64,000 bases of DNA from Phaeobacter sp. QD34_24 (GCF_028890115.1 NZ_JARCJD010000003.1:62001-126000); one strand, 5' to 3'. Shown: positions 56,010-64,000, counted from the first letter of the stretch. Numbers and translations: made by a program. Notes: generated by a model not told the origin, from the letters alone.

Positions 56010-56906
56010 ATGGACCCGCAATGGGATGATATGAAAGTCTTTCTGGCGGTGGCGCGGGAGGCGAGCCTGTCCGGCGCCGGGCGGGTTTTGAAGATGGATC
56101 CGGCCACGGTGGGACGCCGCATTGCAAGGTTCGAGGCCGCGCTGGATACACCGCTTTTTGTGAAATCGCCGCAGGGCTATGCCTTATCGGCCTCAGGCGA
56201 CCGGCTGCTGGCCCATGCCGAAGCCGCCGAACAGGCCATGCGTGCAGGCCAGGAGGCGCTGAGCGGCCCCAGCGATACATTGTCCGGACAGATCCGCATC
56301 GGTGCCCCGGACGGCAGCGCCAATTACATCCTGCCGCAGGTCTGCGCTGCGATCGGCGAGGAAAATCCCGACCTTGATATCCAGATCGTCGCCCTGCCGC
56401 GGGTGATCAACCTGTCGCGCCGCGAAGCCGACATGGCGGTCACCGTCAGTGCGCCCACGGCCGGTCAGCTTCTGGTGCAGAAGATCACCGACTATAAATT
56501 GCACCTGGTGGGATCGCGCCATTATCTGCGCAATCACCCGCCGCTGGAGGCTCTGGAGGATCTGAAGGGCCATCGCATGATTGGCTATATCCCGGACATG
56601 ATCTTTGACCGCGAATTGGATTATCTCAGCGACCTGGGGATCGAACGGGTGGCGCTGGCCTCCAATTCGGTTTCGGTGCAGATCAAACTCGCCGCCGAAG
56701 GCACCGCGCTGTGCGTTGCGCATGATTTCTCGCTGCCCGCGCACCGGGTGCTGCGCAAGGTTCTGACCGACAAGATCAGCCTCAAGCGCAGTTTCTACCT
56801 GGTGCGTCATCAGGGGGACCAGCGCAGCGAGCGGTTGAACCGGTTTGCCGAAGCCCTGTCAAAGGGGATCCGCGAAGAGGTGGCCCGCCTGGAGGCCCTG
56901 ACCTGA
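56010..56906 (+). CDS. LysR-family regulator, possibly MmsR-like
   Basis: A 298-residue LysR-type regulator: winged helix-turn-helix (MKVFLAVAREASLSGAGRVLKMDPATVGRRIARFE, about 8-42) and a periplasmic-binding-like effector domain (QIRIGAPDGSANYILPQ...). Divergent position makes regulation of mmsA plausible, hence of valine degradation. The effector is unknown. There is no evidence for autoregulation beyond the location. Confidence 0.88.
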   Translation: MDPQWDDMKVFLAVAREASLSGAGRVLKMDPATVGRRIARFEAALDTPLFVKSPQGYALSASGDRLLAHAEAAEQAMRAGQEALSGPSDTLSGQIRIGAPDGSANYILPQVCAAIGEENPDLDIQIVALPRVINLSRREADMAVTVSAPTAGQLLVQKITDYKLHLVGSRHYLRNHPPLEALEDLKGHRMIGYIPDMIFDRELDYLSDLGIERVALASNSVSVQIKLAAEGTALCVAHDFSLPAHRVLRKVLTDKISLKRSFYLVRHQGDQRSERLNRFAEALSKGIREEVARLEALT

Positions 56907-57053
56907 CAGCCCTGACCTGACAGCGCGGCTCCGGGCAGATCGGCTCCGTCAATCGCAGCAATCAACCTGTTCAGCACCGGACATTTTCTTGACTTGCATC
57001 TCTATTGCGGCAACGCTGGAAATTACGCAATAAAATTACAAGTTGGAGGGTTC

Positions 57054-57488
57054 ATGCTGGTTCAATCGATATTGAAATCCAAGGCAAAGGCCGGGGTGGT
57101 CACCATCTCTCCGGATGCGCCGGTAGCGGATGCGGCCAAGCTGTTGGCGGAGAAGGGGATCGGCACGGTTGTGGTCTCTTCGGACGATGAGACCGCGCTG
57201 GGGATCCTGTCAGAGCGCGATATCGTGCGGGAGCTGGGCAAAAGCGGATCCGGCTGCCTGAGCTGCCAGGTCAAGGACTACATGACCAGCAAACTTGTCA
57301 CCTGCACCAGCCATTCCAATGTGGAAGAGGTCCTGCAACAGATGACCGACGGGCGCTTTCGGCACATGCCGGTGATCGAAGAGGGCAAGATGGTCGGGCT
57401 GATCTCCCTTGGTGATGTGGTCAAGGCCAAGCTGGCCGAGGTCGCCATGGAAAAGGATGCCCTGGAAGGCATGATCATGGGGCATTGA
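57054..57488 (+). CDS. CBS domain protein
   Basis: A 144-residue protein made of two CBS motifs (VVTISPDAPVADAAKLLAEKGIGTVVV, and KLVTCTSHSNVEEVLQQMTDGRFRHMPVI), which bind adenine nucleotides or SAM and act as energy sensors. Ends in MGH. TTGGAGGG precedes the ATG at 57054. A hairpin at 57497-57521 may terminate it. No partner gene is evident; coaD follows. Confidence 0.9.
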   Translation: MLVQSILKSKAKAGVVTISPDAPVADAAKLLAEKGIGTVVVSSDDETALGILSERDIVRELGKSGSGCLSCQVKDYMTSKLVTCTSHSNVEEVLQQMTDGRFRHMPVIEEGKMVGLISLGDVVKAKLAEVAMEKDALEGMIMGH

Positions 57489-57627
57489 CCCCGAAGGCCC
57501 GCCGCGAAATCCGGGGCGGGCGCATTTGACGCGCCGGAACGGGGCTTTCCGTATTTTCCCCCTCTTGCCTTGGGCGGCGCAAATATGTTTGCGTGCGCCC
57601 GAGTTCTGAGGCGGCAGGAGGGGCCCC

Positions 57628-58122
57628 ATGCGTGTAGGCTTGTACCCAGGCACATTCGACCCAATCACTTTGGGGCATATCGACATTATCCGTCGCGCAA
57701 GCGCGCTGGTGGATAAGCTGGTGATTGGCGTTGCCATCAACCGTGACAAGGGACCGCTGTTCTCCCTGGAAGAGCGCGTTGCCATGATCGAGGCGGAATG
57801 CGCCAAACTGTCCGAGCAGACAGGCACGGAAATCATCGCTCATCCCTTTGAAAACCTGCTGATCGACTGCGCCCGTGATGTGGGTGCGCAGATCATCGTG
57901 CGCGGTCTGCGCGCGGTTGCGGATTTTGAGTATGAATTCCAGATGGTGGGCATGAACCGGGCGCTGGACAGCTCGGTTGAAACCGTCTTTCTGATGGCCG
58001 AGGCGCGGCATCAGGCGATTGCCTCCAAGCTGGTGAAGGAAATCGCGCGGCTGGATGGGGATGTGTCGAAATTCGTAACCCCCCTGGTCAATGAAGAGCT
58101 GCGCAAGCGGCTCGGAAAGTGA
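57628..58122 (+). CDS. coaD: Pantetheine-phosphate adenylyltransferase
   Basis: Fourth step of CoA synthesis: adenylates 4'-phosphopantetheine. The 164-residue protein has the nucleotidyltransferase motif YPGTFDPITLGHID, RGLRAVADFEYEFQM and a C-terminal loop AIASKLVKEIARLDGDVS in place of the ISSSxxR-type loop, a variation I associate with this order. Start ATG at 57628. Followed by a hairpin. Confidence 0.96.
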   Translation: MRVGLYPGTFDPITLGHIDIIRRASALVDKLVIGVAINRDKGPLFSLEERVAMIEAECAKLSEQTGTEIIAHPFENLLIDCARDVGAQIIVRGLRAVADFEYEFQMVGMNRALDSSVETVFLMAEARHQAIASKLVKEIARLDGDVSKFVTPLVNEELRKRLGK

Positions 58123-58163
58123 GGCCAAACCATCGGCTGTTAATCGGACGGTTGTTAAGCGGA

Positions 58164-58192
58164 AAAGCCGGGCCCTGTGCCCGGCTTTGCTG
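58164..58192. terminator. Bidirectional terminator of coaD and the small membrane gene
   Basis: AAAGCCGGGC and GCCCGGCTTT arms (58164-58173, 58179-58188) around CCTGT, between two converging genes. Confidence 0.65.
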
Positions 58193-58233
58193 TATCAGCA
58201 CGGCAAGCGTGCCATTGGTGCTGCCAGGCCGAA

Positions 58234-58377
58234 CTAGCGCCAGAAGGCGACCCAGTGGATCAGCTCGAACAGCTTTTTGCCAAGGAAGACCAGATGGGTG
58301 TCGCCAAAGAGGGTGATGTCCACTGAAACAGCGGCAATCAGGATCAGTCCCAGCACGATGGCGATTTGGTTTGTCAT
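58234..58377 (-). CDS. Small membrane protein next to gap
   Basis: A 47-residue protein with one membrane helix (IAIVLGLILIAAVSVDITLF) and a second amphipathic segment ending KKLFELIHWVAFWR. I recall similar short proteins beside gap in other Rhodobacteraceae, often misnamed as glyceraldehyde-3-phosphate dehydrogenase; the sequence has no such domain. It follows the gap terminator, so it is probably cotranscribed only by readthrough or has its own promoter. Function unknown. Confidence 0.75.
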   Translation of the reverse strand: MTNQIAIVLGLILIAAVSVDITLFGDTHLVFLGKKLFELIHWVAFWR

Positions 58378-58393
58378 CTCTGATCTGTTCCTA

Positions 58394-58426
58394 GAAAAAC
58401 GCCCGCCCAGATAACCTGAGCGGGCG
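58394..58426 (-). terminator. Terminator of gap
   Basis: CGCCCGC and GCGGGCG arms (58400-58406, 58420-58426), followed on the minus strand by TTTTTCT. It lies 39 bases after the gap stop. Confidence 0.75.
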
Positions 58427-58464
58427 CAAAACCTCAAGGCTTGTCACGATTTAGGAGGCGTGCC

Positions 58465-59466
58465 TCAGGTGAGGCGGCCCATCGCGGTGGCGACATCGGC
58501 CATGCGCACCGAGAAGCCCCATTCGTTGTCGTACCAGCACAGCACGCGCACCATGCGGCCCTCGACCACGCGGGTCTGGTCCGGTGCGAAGATCGAGCTT
58601 TCGCTGGAGTGGTTGAAGTCGGTGGAAACCAGCGGGGCAGGCTCATAGCCCAGAACGCCCGCCATGCGGCCTTTGGAGGCCTCGGCGACCAGCGCGTTGA
58701 TTTCCTCTGCGGTCACCTCCTTGGCGGCGCGGAAGGTGAGATCCACGGCCGAGACATTGGGGGTGGGGACGCGGATGGCAGAGCCATCAAGACGGCCCTT
58801 GAGGTTCGGCAGAACCTCACCCAGGGCCTTGGCGGCGCCGGTGGAGGTGGGGATCATCGACATGGCGGCCGCGCGGGCGCGGTAGAGATCCTTGTGGCGG
58901 CGGTCCAGGGTCGGCTGGTCACCGGTATAGGCGTGGATCGTGGTCATGATGCCGCTTTCGATGCCGACACCTTCGTCCAGGACCTTGGCGATGGGCGCCA
59001 GGCAGTTGGTGGTGCAGGAGCCGTTCGACACCATGCGATCCGCGGCGGTCAGCTGGTCGTCGTTGACGCCAAAGACGATGGTCTTGTCGACGTTCTTGCC
59101 GGGGGCCGACAGCAGGACCTTGCCCGCGCCGCGCTCCAGGTGCGCCTTGGCCTTTTCGCCGTCGTTGAACTTGCCGGTGCATTCCAGGACGACATCGCAG
59201 CCCTCCCAGTCCAGCTCACCCATGTCGTAGGTGGAGAACATCTTCATGTCGCCACGGCCGAGATTCATGGTGCCGTCGCCGATGGTCACCTCGCCGGGGA
59301 AGCGGCCATGCACCGAGTCGTATTTGATCAGATGCGCTGCGGTTTCCAGCGGGCCGGTGGCGTTCACCTTGATCACTTCGATATCGTCACGGCCGGATGC
59401 CGCGATGTGCGAAAGGGTGCAGCGTCCGATACGGCCAAAACCGTTGATCCCGACTTTGATGGTCAT
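58465..59466 (-). CDS. gap: Glyceraldehyde-3-phosphate dehydrogenase, GapB-like
   Basis: Interconverts glyceraldehyde-3-phosphate and 1,3-bisphosphoglycerate. The 333-residue protein has GINGFGRIGR, the catalytic cysteine C151 in SNGSCTTNCLAP and H178 (TTIHAYTGDQ). In the cofactor-binding turn (VIKVNATGPLETA) an alanine (A36) follows the asparagine where NAD-specific enzymes keep aspartate, as in Bacillus subtilis GapB, suggesting that NADP can be used and a gluconeogenic bias. Start ATG 59466 follows GGAGAG. A terminator follows. Confidence 0.94.
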   Translation of the reverse strand: MTIKVGINGFGRIGRCTLSHIAASGRDDIEVIKVNATGPLETAAHLIKYDSVHGRFPGEVTIGDGTMNLGRGDMKMFSTYDMGELDWEGCDVVLECTGKFNDGEKAKAHLERGAGKVLLSAPGKNVDKTIVFGVNDDQLTAADRMVSNGSCTTNCLAPIAKVLDEGVGIESGIMTTIHAYTGDQPTLDRRHKDLYRARAAAMSMIPTSTGAAKALGEVLPNLKGRLDGSAIRVPTPNVSAVDLTFRAAKEVTAEEINALVAEASKGRMAGVLGYEPAPLVSTDFNHSSESSIFAPDQTRVVEGRMVRVLCWYDNEWGFSVRMADVATAMGRLT

Positions 59467-59572
59467 TGGTATCTCTCCTGGCGAGCAAAACTTGCGCCGG
59501 ATATAGACGGGTTCGTTAAATCCCTAAAGGGGCAAAAAGGGCGAAATGACAGCGTGTTAGCGCAAAACCTTT

Positions 59573-59610
59573 CCGGTGGCGGTAACGGTTTTGTGCCGGT
59601 GGCGATAACG
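59573..59610. promoter_or_regulatory. Direct repeats between gap and DUF808
   Basis: CCGGTGGCGGTAACG at 59573-59587 and CCGGTGGCGATAACG at 59596-59610 (one mismatch, period 23), with TGTTAGCGCAAAAC just before (59554-59567). The latter resembles LacI-family CceR sites known from Rhodobacter sugar metabolism. It is in the divergent intergenic region and could serve either gene. Confidence 0.35.
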
Positions 59611-59717
59611 ATGGCCTCCCATTGCCGCGCTGCCGCATCGGTGACTGGTTCACCTTGCCTGTGGGACCGGATCGGTTAGGCTGCGGTCAAATTGGTGTGT
59701 AACAATGAGGAATCCCG

Positions 59718-60689
59718 ATGAGCGGTTTACTGGCATTGCTGGATGATGTGGCAGGCATTGCCAAGGTGGCGGCGGCGTCTGTCGATGATGTTGCGGCCCA
59801 GGCGGCCAAGGCCGGGGCCAAGGCTGCGGGGGCGGTGATCGATGATGCGGCGGTCACCCCCAAATATGTGCATGGCTTTGCCGCCGAACGGGAACTGCCG
59901 ATCATCTGGAAGATCACCAAGGGCTCGATCAAGAACAAGCTTTTGATCCTGCTGCCCATCGGGTTGTTGCTGGCAAACTTTGCGCCCTGGCTGATTTCGC
60001 CGCTGCTGATGCTGGGGGGCGCCTACCTGTGTTTCGAGGGCGCCGAGAAGATCTACCATGCCCTGGTGCCCCATGATACAAGCCACGTCTTCCCCGAGGA
60101 TGAGCCGGGCGATCCGGCCCATCTGGAAGAGCAAAAGGCGGCCGGTGCGATCAAGACCGATTTCATCCTGTCGGCAGAGATCATGACCATCGCCCTGGCG
60201 GCGATCCCGGACAGCACTATCTGGATGGAGGCGGCGACCCTGGCCACCGTGGGTCTGGGTATCACCGTTGCGGTCTATGGATCGGTCGCGCTGATCGTGA
60301 AGGCGGATGATGTCGGGCTCTACCTGGCGCAAAACGCGCGGCTGGGGCTGACCCGTGCGCTGGGGCGTGGATTGGTCCATGCGATGCCGGGTTTCATGAA
60401 ACTGCTGACCATCGTGGGCACTGCCGCGATGCTGTGGGTGGGCGGATCTATCGTCATTCACGGGATGGAGGAGCTGGGATTTGGCTGGCTGGGTCATCAC
60501 ATCCATGACTGGGCCTATGCCATCGGCCATGCGGTGCCGGACGCCTGGACTGGCTTTGTCGAATGGCTGGCCAAGGCGGGTATGGATGGCGTGTTTGGGG
60601 TGGCCCTGGGCATGATCCTGATCCCGGTTGCAACCCGCATCATCGCCCCGCTGGTCAGCGCGGTGACGGGAAAGACGTCGTCCCATTGA
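59718..60689 (+). CDS. DUF808 (YedI-like) membrane protein
   Basis: A 323-residue DUF808 protein with MSGLLALLDDVAGIAKVAAASVDDVAAQ at the N-terminus and about five membrane segments (for example LLILLPIGLLLANFAPWLI, ATLATVGLGITVAVYGSVALI). Conserved EKIYHALVPHD motif. Function unknown. Its stop overlaps the TTG start of the phosphatase gene, so it may be the first gene of the glucosylglycerate operon. Confidence 0.9.
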   Translation: MSGLLALLDDVAGIAKVAAASVDDVAAQAAKAGAKAAGAVIDDAAVTPKYVHGFAAERELPIIWKITKGSIKNKLLILLPIGLLLANFAPWLISPLLMLGGAYLCFEGAEKIYHALVPHDTSHVFPEDEPGDPAHLEEQKAAGAIKTDFILSAEIMTIALAAIPDSTIWMEAATLATVGLGITVAVYGSVALIVKADDVGLYLAQNARLGLTRALGRGLVHAMPGFMKLLTIVGTAAMLWVGGSIVIHGMEELGFGWLGHHIHDWAYAIGHAVPDAWTGFVEWLAKAGMDGVFGVALGMILIPVATRIIAPLVSAVTGKTSSH

Positions 60690-61468
60690 CCGCCAAGCCG
60701 CTGACCCCGCCTCTTGTGGTTTTTTCCGATCTGGATGGAACCCTGCTGGATCATGACAGCTATTCCTGGCAGGCGGCTGTGCCTGCCTTGACGCGTCTGG
60801 CCGAAGTCGGCGCGCCGGTCGTTCTAGCCAGCAGCAAGACCGCAGCGGAAATCACTGTTCTGCAACGGGAAATGGGGCTGTCTGACTATCCGGCGATTGT
60901 CGAGAACGGCGCCGGTATCTTGGGGGAAGAGACGCCGCCCAAGTATGAATGCCTGAGGGTGGCATTGGACCAGACCCCCGCAGATCTGCGTCAGCAGTTT
61001 CGCGGCTTCGGGGACATGTCGGTGGCAGAGATCATCGACGTTACCGGTCTGTCGTCAGAGCAGGCCGCGCGGGCGGAGCAGCGCATGTTTTCGGAACCTG
61101 GGCTCTGGAGTGGATCGGAGACAGAGCGGCAGCGGTTTCAAGCGGCGCTTGGTGAGTTGGGTGTCACGGCCCGCTATGGCGGGCGGTTTCTGACGCTCTC
61201 TTTCGGTGGCACCAAGGCAGACCGGATGGAAGAGATCATCGCGCGCTATCGCCCGCGCCACACGGTTGCCCTGGGCGATGCGCCCAATGACGTTGAAATG
61301 CTGGAGAAGGCCGATTTCGGTGTCATCATTGCCAATAAATATAGCAAATCCCTGCCGGTGCTGAAAAATGAGGCAGAAGGCCGTGTCCTGCGCACGATAG
61401 AGGCTGGGCCTTCGGGTTGGAACCGGGCCATGATGGAGCTGCTAGACAGGCTGAATTTGCGCAGATGA
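60686..61468 (+). CDS. gpgP: HAD phosphatase of the MpgP/GpgP family
   Basis: A 260-residue HAD superfamily (IIB) phosphatase resembling mannosyl-3-phosphoglycerate phosphatase. Motifs: FSDLDGTLLDHD (nucleophile and acid Asp), LASSKTAAE, and LGDAPNDVEMLEKAD. With the adjacent synthase being a glucosyl-3-phosphoglycerate synthase, it most likely makes glucosylglycerate. It starts with TTG at 60686 overlapping the DUF808 stop (TTGA); no ATG lies in a better position. Confidence 0.85.
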   Translation: MTAKPLTPPLVVFSDLDGTLLDHDSYSWQAAVPALTRLAEVGAPVVLASSKTAAEITVLQREMGLSDYPAIVENGAGILGEETPPKYECLRVALDQTPADLRQQFRGFGDMSVAEIIDVTGLSSEQAARAEQRMFSEPGLWSGSETERQRFQAALGELGVTARYGGRFLTLSFGGTKADRMEEIIARYRPRHTVALGDAPNDVEMLEKADFGVIIANKYSKSLPVLKNEAEGRVLRTIEAGPSGWNRAMMELLDRLNLRR

Positions 61469-61477
61469 GAGGCAGGC

Positions 61478-62698
61478 ATGGTAGATTTTCATCAGAACGG
61501 GAACATCACGACGCTGCATAACCTGCGCACCCGGTCTTTGGATGAAATGAACTACGAGCTGGAAACATTTGCCCAGTCGCGAAAAATCTCCTTGATCCTG
61601 CCGTGTCTCTACTCGGAGCTGGAAACCGAGGCGATGCCGAAAATCGTCTCGGAACTTGCCAAGGTGCGCTACCTTCACCGTATTGTTGTCGGCCTTGATC
61701 GCGCCGATGAGGCGCAGTTTCGCCATGCGCAGGCCTTCTTCAAGGATTTGAACCAGAACCATGTGGTGATCTGGAATGACAGCCCGCGGATGAAGGCGCT
61801 TGGCGCCCGGCTGGAAGAGATGGGGCTTGCCCCCAGCGAACAGGGCAAGGGCAAGAATGTCTGGTCCTCCATCGGCTATCTGATGAGCTGCGAAGACAGC
61901 GCGGTGATGGCGATCCATGACTGCGATATCCTGACCTACACCAACGAGCTATTGGCGCGCCTGGTCTATCCGGTGGCCAACCCCAGCTTTCCCTATCAGG
62001 TGGCCAAGGGGTTTTACGCACGTGTGGGGCAGGACCGGCTGAACGGGCGGGTGACGCGGCTTCTGGTCAGCCCCTTGCTGATCGCGCTGAAACGGGTGAT
62101 CGGGGATCGCGATTACATCGATTACCTGCGCAGTTTTCGCTATCCGCTGTCGGGGGAATTCGCCATGCGGACCAGCATCCTGCCGGATCTCAGGATCCCG
62201 TCCGATTGGGGTTTGGAGATTGGCGTCTTGTCCGAGGCCTGGCGCAACCTTGCGCCCAAGGCGGTCTGCCAGGTGGAGATCGCGGATTCCTACGATCACA
62301 AGCATCAGGACCTCAGCCCCGAGGATGCGCAGGCAGGCCTGAACCGGATGTCGGTGGATATCTGCAAGGCGATCTTCCGCAAGCTGGCCGCCGATGGCAC
62401 CGTATTCACCACCAATATCTTCCGCACGCTCAAGGCCACCTATTACCGCAGTGCGCTGGATCTGCTTGAAGCCTATTACGCCGATGCCAAGATGAACGGG
62501 CTCAGCATCGATCGGCACAGCGAGGAACGCTCGATCGAGCTTTTTGCCGAGAACATCATGCGGGCGGGGCAGTTCTTTCTCGATAACCCGCATGAAACTC
62601 CCTTCATCCCCACCTGGAGCCGGGTGCATGCGGCTGACCCCGCCTTCCTGCGTGACATGCAGGCGGCTGCAGCCGCTGATATCGATGAATATCAGTGA
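61478..62698 (+). CDS. gpgS: Glucosyl-3-phosphoglycerate synthase
   Basis: GT81-type transferase of 406 residues that joins a nucleotide-activated glucose to 3-phosphoglycerate. Features: ISLILPCLYSELETE, DxD-like motif DCD (148-150) in MAIHDCDIL, RYPLSGEFAMR and IPSDWGLEIGVLSE, typical of GpgS. Located nine bases after the phosphatase gene. The product, glucosylglycerate, is a compatible solute under salt and nitrogen limitation. Its end is 10 bases from the converging phosphorylase gene. Confidence 0.9.
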   Translation: MVDFHQNGNITTLHNLRTRSLDEMNYELETFAQSRKISLILPCLYSELETEAMPKIVSELAKVRYLHRIVVGLDRADEAQFRHAQAFFKDLNQNHVVIWNDSPRMKALGARLEEMGLAPSEQGKGKNVWSSIGYLMSCEDSAVMAIHDCDILTYTNELLARLVYPVANPSFPYQVAKGFYARVGQDRLNGRVTRLLVSPLLIALKRVIGDRDYIDYLRSFRYPLSGEFAMRTSILPDLRIPSDWGLEIGVLSEAWRNLAPKAVCQVEIADSYDHKHQDLSPEDAQAGLNRMSVDICKAIFRKLAADGTVFTTNIFRTLKATYYRSALDLLEAYYADAKMNGLSIDRHSEERSIELFAENIMRAGQFFLDNPHETPFIPTWSRVHAADPAFLRDMQAAAAADIDEYQ

Positions 62699-62708
62699 CT
62701 TGTAGGTG

Positions 62709-64000
62709 TCAGTGCAGGTTGGTGATCCAGCGGCACTGATAGGGCGCAAGGGTGATGGTGCCATCCATCATCGCCACGTGATCGCCTGAAAGGATATCCA
62801 CCCAGGAGTCTTCCTCGATCAGGTTCAGGTGATGAGAGGGCAGCGCCACCGTCTCCTTGCTGACGTTATGCAGCGCAAAGATCGACTGGCTGCGATCCAG
62901 GCTTTGCCGCCACAGGGCAAAGACCCGCGCATCGCCTGAATTGAGGGTGAATTGCGTGGCGTTGGGGTGAAAGGCGCTCTGTTTCTTGCGCAGCTCCAGC
63001 CGGTGTCTCAGGGTTGCCAACACGCGGGCCTGCAGGCTGTCCTCATCCTCCAGCAGCATGCGCAGGTCGCCATAGTCCCAGCGATGGCGGTTGATGGCCC
63101 GGTTCATGCCGCGCTTTTTGACCGAGGCGTGATCGTTCGGGGTGGCCAGCAGGGAGTGGATGTAGAAGGCGGGAATGCCCTCCAGCGCCATCACGATGGA
63201 TTGTGAGCATATGAACCGCTCAAAGTGATAGGCGTCCGGCCCGTCGAAGGTTTCGGTCAGCGCCTCGTAGAAGGTGGTGTTCAGTTCATATGGGGATTCG
63301 CCGCCGTCGGGCAGGGCGCGCATCGAGACCAGCCCGCCCGATTGGCGCACGGTGTCGATCATGCGCTGCTGTTCCTCGGCGCTCAGCAACCCTTCGGCGG
63401 GGCGCATGCCGATTCCGTCATGGCTGGCGGTAAAGTTGAAATAGGCACAGCCCAGGGGGGCGGGCGGCATCGCCTTTTGCCATTCCACCAGATGGCGCGC
63501 TTCACCCGATAGCATGGCATGAAGGATCAGGGGCGGCAGTGGGAAGTTGTAGATCATATGCGCCTCGTCCCGGGCGCCGAAATAGCTGAGGTTTTCGGTC
63601 TTGGGCACATTGGTCTCGGTGATCAGCACCACCTTTTCCGCCGTATTGTCGCACAGCATGCGCATCAGCTTGATGATCTCATGGGTCTGGCGCAGGTGGA
63701 TCGAGGGGGTGCCGACCTCCTTCCAGATGAAGGCCACCGCATCGAGCCGGATCATCCGCACCCCATTGTCCAGATGCAGCCGGATGATGCGCAGGAATTC
63801 CAGCAGAACCTCGGGGTTGCGGAAATCGAGATCGATCTGGTCATGGGAAAAGGTGCACCAGACATGGCGTTCCCCCATCGCGGTTTCGACCTGTTGCAAC
63901 AAGGGCGTCGTGCGCGGGCGCACCACGGCGCTCAGATCATCCTCGGGGCTGGCTTCGAAAAAGAACCTGTCATAGGGCGCTTGCCCCTGCCGGTAGGCGT
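62709..64000 (-). CDS. GH13_18 sucrose phosphorylase-like, probable glucosylglycerate phosphorylase (5' end outside window)
   Basis: Partial: the reading frame is open to the last base of the window, so the N-terminus lies beyond it. At least 430 residues are visible. GH13 signatures: VRMIRLDAVAFIWK (nucleophile Asp), VLITETNVPKTEN (acid/base Glu), NFTASHDGIGMRP (third acid). The FFFEASPEDDLSAVV segment is near the visible start. Subfamily GH13_18 includes sucrose phosphorylase and glucosylglycerate phosphorylase; position next to gpgS and gpgP favours the latter. A substrate assay would decide. Confidence 0.87.
   Translation of the reverse strand, partial: AYRQGQAPYDRFFFEASPEDDLSAVVRPRTTPLLQQVETAMGERHVWCTFSHDQIDLDFRNPEVLLEFLRIIRLHLDNGVRMIRLDAVAFIWKEVGTPSIHLRQTHEIIKLMRMLCDNTAEKVVLITETNVPKTENLSYFGARDEAHMIYNFPLPPLILHAMLSGEARHLVEWQKAMPPAPLGCAYFNFTASHDGIGMRPAEGLLSAEEQQRMIDTVRQSGGLVSMRALPDGGESPYELNTTFYEALTETFDGPDAYHFERFICSQSIVMALEGIPAFYIHSLLATPNDHASVKKRGMNRAINRHRWDYGDLRMLLEDEDSLQARVLATLRHRLELRKKQSAFHPNATQFTLNSGDARVFALWRQSLDRSQSIFALHNVSKETVALPSHHLNLIEEDSWVDILSGDHVAMMDGTITLAPYQCRWITNLH

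Noticed and set aside
54455-56029. 524-codon plus-strand frame opposite mmsA
   Set aside because: Antisense shadow with skewed composition, whereas the minus strand encodes a full methylmalonate-semialdehyde dehydrogenase.

Overview
The window is a high-GC, gene-dense stretch of a bacterial chromosome that looks like a marine roseobacter (Alphaproteobacteria, Rhodobacterales). The evidence is the acpP-fabF-mltG-gene transfer agent (GTA) order, a complete Rhodobacter-type GTA structural cluster, E1-beta and E2 pyruvate dehydrogenase subunits that each carry a lipoyl domain, a GTTC-N7-GTTC LexA box in front of uvrA, and valine-catabolism genes of the roseobacter kind. The genus cannot be fixed from sequence reading alone. 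No tRNA, rRNA, CRISPR array or insertion sequence was seen.

Layout. (1) 536-3586: fatty-acid synthesis and cell wall (acpP, fabF, mltG). (2) 3734-18258: a full GTA head-tail cluster on the plus strand (genes g1 to g15 including g3.5 and g10.1) driven by a good sigma70-like promoter, plus a small conserved-looking gene at its end. (3) 18465-21205: cysE, then a convergent chemotaxis receptor. (4) 21461-25717, minus strand: pyruvate dehydrogenase pdhA-pdhB-pdhC preceded by an FtsB-like division gene. (5) 25971-30065: AidB-like acyl-CoA dehydrogenase, pgk, and two overlapping cyclophilin genes, one cytoplasmic and one exported. (6) 30153-33214: two RTX calcium-binding secreted proteins separated by a very long perfect inverted repeat. 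(7) 33668-37283: bactofilin overlapping an M23 peptidase, a ferritin-like DUF455 protein and a peroxiredoxin. (8) 37330-46978: AsmA/DUF3971 envelope protein, queA, two MFS transporters, DUF924 and lpdA. (9) 47074-56906: uvrA, a DUF2892 protein, a valine-degradation operon (isobutyryl-CoA dehydrogenase, 3-hydroxyisobutyryl-CoA hydrolase, mmsB), an L,D-transpeptidase, mmsA and a divergent LysR regulator. (10) 57054-64000: CBS protein, coaD, a 47-residue membrane protein, a GapB-like GAPDH, DUF808, and a glucosylglycerate module (phosphatase, synthase, GH13_18 phosphorylase running off the window end).

The observations most worth following: an identical-architecture palindromic operator (TAGTTTAnCGnTAAACTA) at nearly the same distance upstream of pdhA and of lpdA, 19 kb apart, suggesting one regulator for the whole pyruvate dehydrogenase complex; the glucosylglycerate synthesis-plus-phosphorolysis gene set; the paired RTX proteins with a 24-bp-arm inverted repeat and internal 108-bp expansions; a two-copy interspersed palindromic element (18275-18352 and 36628-36712); and structural oddities inside the GTA cluster (non-ATG terminase start with a 137-nt overlap, a strong hairpin just after the capsid gene).
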